Source: a virus. From it: a DNA stretch of 27,624 nt. This document shows, one piece after another, positions 26,037 through 27,624 of this stretch. Positions within the stretch are counted from its first letter, which is position 1; every line of letters begins with the position of its first letter. The notes under the pieces were generated by a model. That model saw only the letters and a program-made list of their open reading frames with translations. It made no database searches and was not told the DNA's origin. The stretch covers positions 1-27,624 of IMG/VR virus record IMGVR_UViG_3300027631_000104; one strand, written 5' to 3'. Position numbers and translations under genes: made by a program.

Positions 26037-26235
26037 GTCATCACACTTCATCGAATACATGAAGATTCATTTAATTAGTCTTAACCAAGATTGGGAGGCT
26101 ACTAAAAATGGAGAGCCTTTGAAGGATGATGAGTATGACCCTTCAGATGATTACTTCCAAGGAGCAATTGAAGCAACCGAACATTTATTGTCAGTGGCTA
26201 CTGATATAATGAATGACAACGAGAGGATATATTAA
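26029..26235 (+). CDS. 68-residue hypothetical protein (TTG start)
   Basis: The TTG at 26029 is preferred (GGAGGG 6 nt upstream), giving MTKSSHFIEYMKIHLISLNQ; the in-frame ATG at 25993 would overlap the previous gene by 44 nt and lacks a ribosome-binding site. Helical, acidic (DDEYDPSDDYFQGAIEATEH). It contains promoter 16 near its end. Function unknown. Confidence 0.55.
   Translation: MTKSSHFIEYMKIHLISLNQDWEATKNGEPLKDDEYDPSDDYFQGAIEATEHLLSVATDIMNDNERIY
26189..26210 (+). promoter_or_regulatory. TGTCAG-N10-TATAAT promoter 16 (inside CDS)
   Basis: TGA precedes a perfect -10; AACGAGAGGA and ATG 26235 follow. No CRP-like site is seen. Confidence 0.7.
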
Positions 26236-26504
26236 TGAATGCTGAAGACATTGGGCTCCCGCCCCATTTGCAACGTATGGTCAATGCTGGAGTATCGGGC
26301 CTTGACATCATGCACGGAGAACTAAAGAATCTAATGCTCATTGCTGAACAAGATTTAGCGGACGCATTAGAACAGGAAACATTATCTGAAGAGGCAATGG
26401 ATTCCATGGTCCGCACAGAATGTGAAGGACGACTAGACATCTTGGTCGAACTGTATCAACTTACATATCAACTGTCATTTGCGATTGGAGCACGTACACT
26501 ATGA
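26235..26504 (+). CDS. 89-residue helical hypothetical protein
   Basis: MNAEDIGLPPHLQRMVNAGV..., mostly helical and acidic (EQDLADALEQETLSEEAMDS), ends QLSFAIGARTL. AACGAGAGGA leader. It overlaps the next gene by four bases (ATGA). Function unknown. Confidence 0.6.
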   Translation: MNAEDIGLPPHLQRMVNAGVSGLDIMHGELKNLMLIAEQDLADALEQETLSEEAMDSMVRTECEGRLDILVELYQLTYQLSFAIGARTL

Positions 26505-26821
26505 AGCCTGAAGACAAAGATAAACTAAACGAATGTTTAAAAATTCTAGACACTACGGACCTAGGCCTTTCCCTTGTTTGGCTGTGGACGTGGTCAACAA
26601 TCAACAACATCTTTGAGGATGAGACCTACAAGCAGAACTGCACCATAGACGACATGTGGGGGCACCTCTGCGAGGCTGTGGAGGCTGGCCAAGGCTTCTC
26701 CCTAGAGTACGGGGCGGAACAGCACAATGATGATGTACTTGAATGGATGATGAATCGTGAATACATTGTAGACACAATGTTTGAAGAAGAAGAGGAAGAA
26801 GACGAAGATGAGGATGAGTGA
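26501..26821 (+). CDS. 106-residue acidic-tailed protein
   Basis: MKPEDKDKLNECLKILDTTD..., helical with Trp residues (LVWLWTW) and a long acidic tail (EEEEEDEDEDE at the C-terminus). The acidic tail resembles those of DNA-mimic or chaperone-like proteins; function unknown. Codons such as CTG/GTG/GGG are more frequent in the middle than in neighbouring genes. Coupled by ATGA overlap. Confidence 0.6.
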   Translation: MKPEDKDKLNECLKILDTTDLGLSLVWLWTWSTINNIFEDETYKQNCTIDDMWGHLCEAVEAGQGFSLEYGAEQHNDDVLEWMMNREYIVDTMFEEEEEEDEDEDE

Positions 26822-26954
26822 CAATTACCTGAATGATCAGTTAAACACAGCCCAAAAGCTTTTATGGGGCGGATCTGAAACTGAGAATATTGAGGCACAC
26901 AACATCATTGCTAAATTGATCAGTGATCGTATTGAGCAAGCAGATCTTTCGTAG
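26814..26954 (+). CDS. 46-residue microprotein
   Basis: MSDNYLNDQLNTAQKLLWGG..., helical, ends SDRIEQADLS. Starts within the acidic tail of the preceding gene (8-nt overlap) with GATGAGG upstream. Function unknown. Confidence 0.5.
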   Translation: MSDNYLNDQLNTAQKLLWGGSETENIEAHNIIAKLISDRIEQADLS

Positions 26955-26998
26955 GGGCCAAATTCGGCGGTTACGACACAACTAAATAAACTCCTGAA

Positions 26999-27031
26999 AC
27001 TATTTACAAAATTGCAAATAGTTGATATACT
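26999..27031 (+). promoter_or_regulatory. Promoter with embedded 24-bp palindrome (Lsr2-like gene)
   Basis: TTTACA-N17-TATACT (27003-27031). Its -35/spacer overlaps the near-perfect inverted repeat ACTATTT-A-CAAAATTG-C-AAATAGT (26999-27022). No TGTCAG box. The palindrome is a strong operator candidate, possibly for the downstream protein itself. Confidence 0.6.
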
Positions 27032-27061
27032 AAATAAAACATCTCTTGAAAGGGGATTCAA

Positions 27062-27211
27062 ATGACAACAAAGCGTGAATATCTAAAGCAGCAAGGCATC
27101 ACAGTAGGTGTACGTGGGCGCTTCTCAGGAGCAGCCAAGGTAGCTCTAGCGGAAGCTGTAGCAAAGGGCCTAACATTTACTGCAGAGACTCCAGCCAACA
27201 AGGCTAAGTAA
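27062..27211 (+). CDS. Lsr2 C-terminal-domain-like DNA-binding microprotein
   Basis: 49 residues, MTTKREYLKQQGITVGVRGR. The pattern [KR]E..L.xQGI.V..RGR.....xVxEA resembles the C-terminal DNA-binding half of actinobacterial Lsr2, with the Arg18-Gly19-Arg20 minor-groove clamp; the N-terminal dimerisation half is absent. Lsr2 binds AT-rich DNA and silences foreign genes; a lone DNA-binding domain could compete with host Lsr2 (inference). Own promoter and terminator; AAAGGGG ribosome-binding site. Confidence 0.6.
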   Translation: MTTKREYLKQQGITVGVRGRFSGAAKVALAEAVAKGLTFTAETPANKAK

Positions 27212-27216
27212 TCCAG

Positions 27217-27264
27217 GGTGGAGGTCGGGGCTTCGTTGGTCCTTGACCTCCTCTCTTATTTTTG
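27217..27264 (+). terminator. Intrinsic terminator after the Lsr2-like gene
   Basis: GGAGGTC (27220-27226) pairs with GACCTCC (27245-27251), followed by TCTCTTATTTTT. Its 3' arm contains the -35 box of the next promoter. Confidence 0.75.
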
Positions 27265-27271
27265 GTACAAT
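27243..27271 (+). promoter_or_regulatory. Promoter of the last gene, overlapping the terminator
   Basis: TTGACC-N17-TACAAT, with TGG directly before the -10 (extended). Expected start near 27278. Confidence 0.6.
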
Positions 27272-27296
27272 TGACAGTTAGGCGGAAGGCGGACGA

Positions 27297-27624
27297 ATGA
27301 GTAAAACACAAGAAATCAAAGTAGCAGAATCATTAGTTAATCTAATGGATGACCATTGGTTTAATCCAACTATCTTTGGTCGATATCTGGCGGAACAGCC
27401 AATCTATACAATTGACCGAGTTATGGAAATGATTGTTTCAGTAATTGCTGAGCAAGCAAAGATGTATGATGTATATTCAAATCAAGGTACATATACAGAA
27501 GGTCTAATGTTAGCCAATGAACTGAATGAATGTATCAAGGCATATCAGCAAGATAACAACTTAGTTAATCTTAAGTTGCCGTCCCGTTCTTACAAAGTAA
27601 AACGGGAGGAACCAGCAGAAAGAA
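27297..27624 (+). CDS. Hypothetical protein (incomplete, runs off the right edge)
   Basis: 109 codons are visible. MSKTQEIKVAESLVNLMDDH..., helical, with no Cys or membrane segment; ends within the window at KVKREEPAER. The ribosome-binding site GGCGGA lies about 6 nt before the ATG. Own promoter. The family is not recognised. Confidence 0.6.
   Translation, partial: MSKTQEIKVAESLVNLMDDHWFNPTIFGRYLAEQPIYTIDRVMEMIVSVIAEQAKMYDVYSNQGTYTEGLMLANELNECIKAYQQDNNLVNLKLPSRSYKVKREEPAER

Overview
The window is a piece of a tailed double-stranded DNA phage genome, AT-rich, that probably infects an actinobacterium. The phage call rests on a tail-fibre block, a holin-like protein, a transglycosylase, two tRNAs, and families that are common in actinobacteriophages (Gp88-like, DUF932-like, Api92-like). 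The actinobacterial host is an inference. It rests on those families, on leaderless-type starts (-10 box, 6-7 nt, ATG), on CRP/GlxR-type TGTGA-N6-TCACA sites and on TTATCCACA DnaA boxes. The low GC would suit an aquatic low-GC actinobacterium, but no host marker is present.

Layout. (1) 1-8361, minus strand: a tail-fibre/appendage module of eight genes, the first running off the left edge, rich in Ala/Thr/Ser repeats, collagen-like Gly-X-Y and Ig/InlB-like segments. (2) 8430-10673, minus: a holin-like protein with a perfect EF-hand loop and an adenosylcobalamin-dependent (class II) ribonucleotide reductase. (3) 10813-13806, plus: a signal-anchored lytic transglycosylase, three small ORFs, a putative ~85-nt sRNA with its own promoter and terminator, a 2OG-Fe(II) oxygenase, a small ORF and a SAM methyltransferase. 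(4) 13850-14916, minus: an SGNH-like hydrolase, a zinc-ribbon microprotein that looks leaderless, tRNA-Ile(UAU) and a small membrane protein. (5) 15172-27624, plus: about 35 mostly tiny genes in short operons, with a Gp88-like protein, a DUF932 protein, an Api92-like protein, tRNA-Asp, a second putative ncRNA and an Lsr2-like DNA-binding microprotein.

The most unusual content is the control DNA of region 5. Sixteen copies of one promoter architecture, TGTCAG-N10-TATAAT (usually with TGn before the -10), drive the small operons. Most of the corresponding starts follow a conserved AACGAAAGG-type leader/ribosome-binding site. Most of these promoters are preceded by a CRP/GlxR-like palindrome (six perfect TGTGA-N6-TCACA copies, several near-perfect) centred about 42, 52, 62 or 72 bp before the -10, i.e. 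stepped by one DNA helical turn. Between operons lie composite repeats: ten copies of (C/G)GGCGTGTCG, hairpins whose stems change while still pairing, two paired DnaA-box modules, and a CTGAGTAA 3' element with a covarying stem. Together these look like a dispersed regulatory system in which a host cAMP-type regulator plus an unidentified TGTCAG-binding factor coordinate dozens of microprotein genes. No such factor, and no replication, packaging, capsid or integrase gene, is visible in the window.
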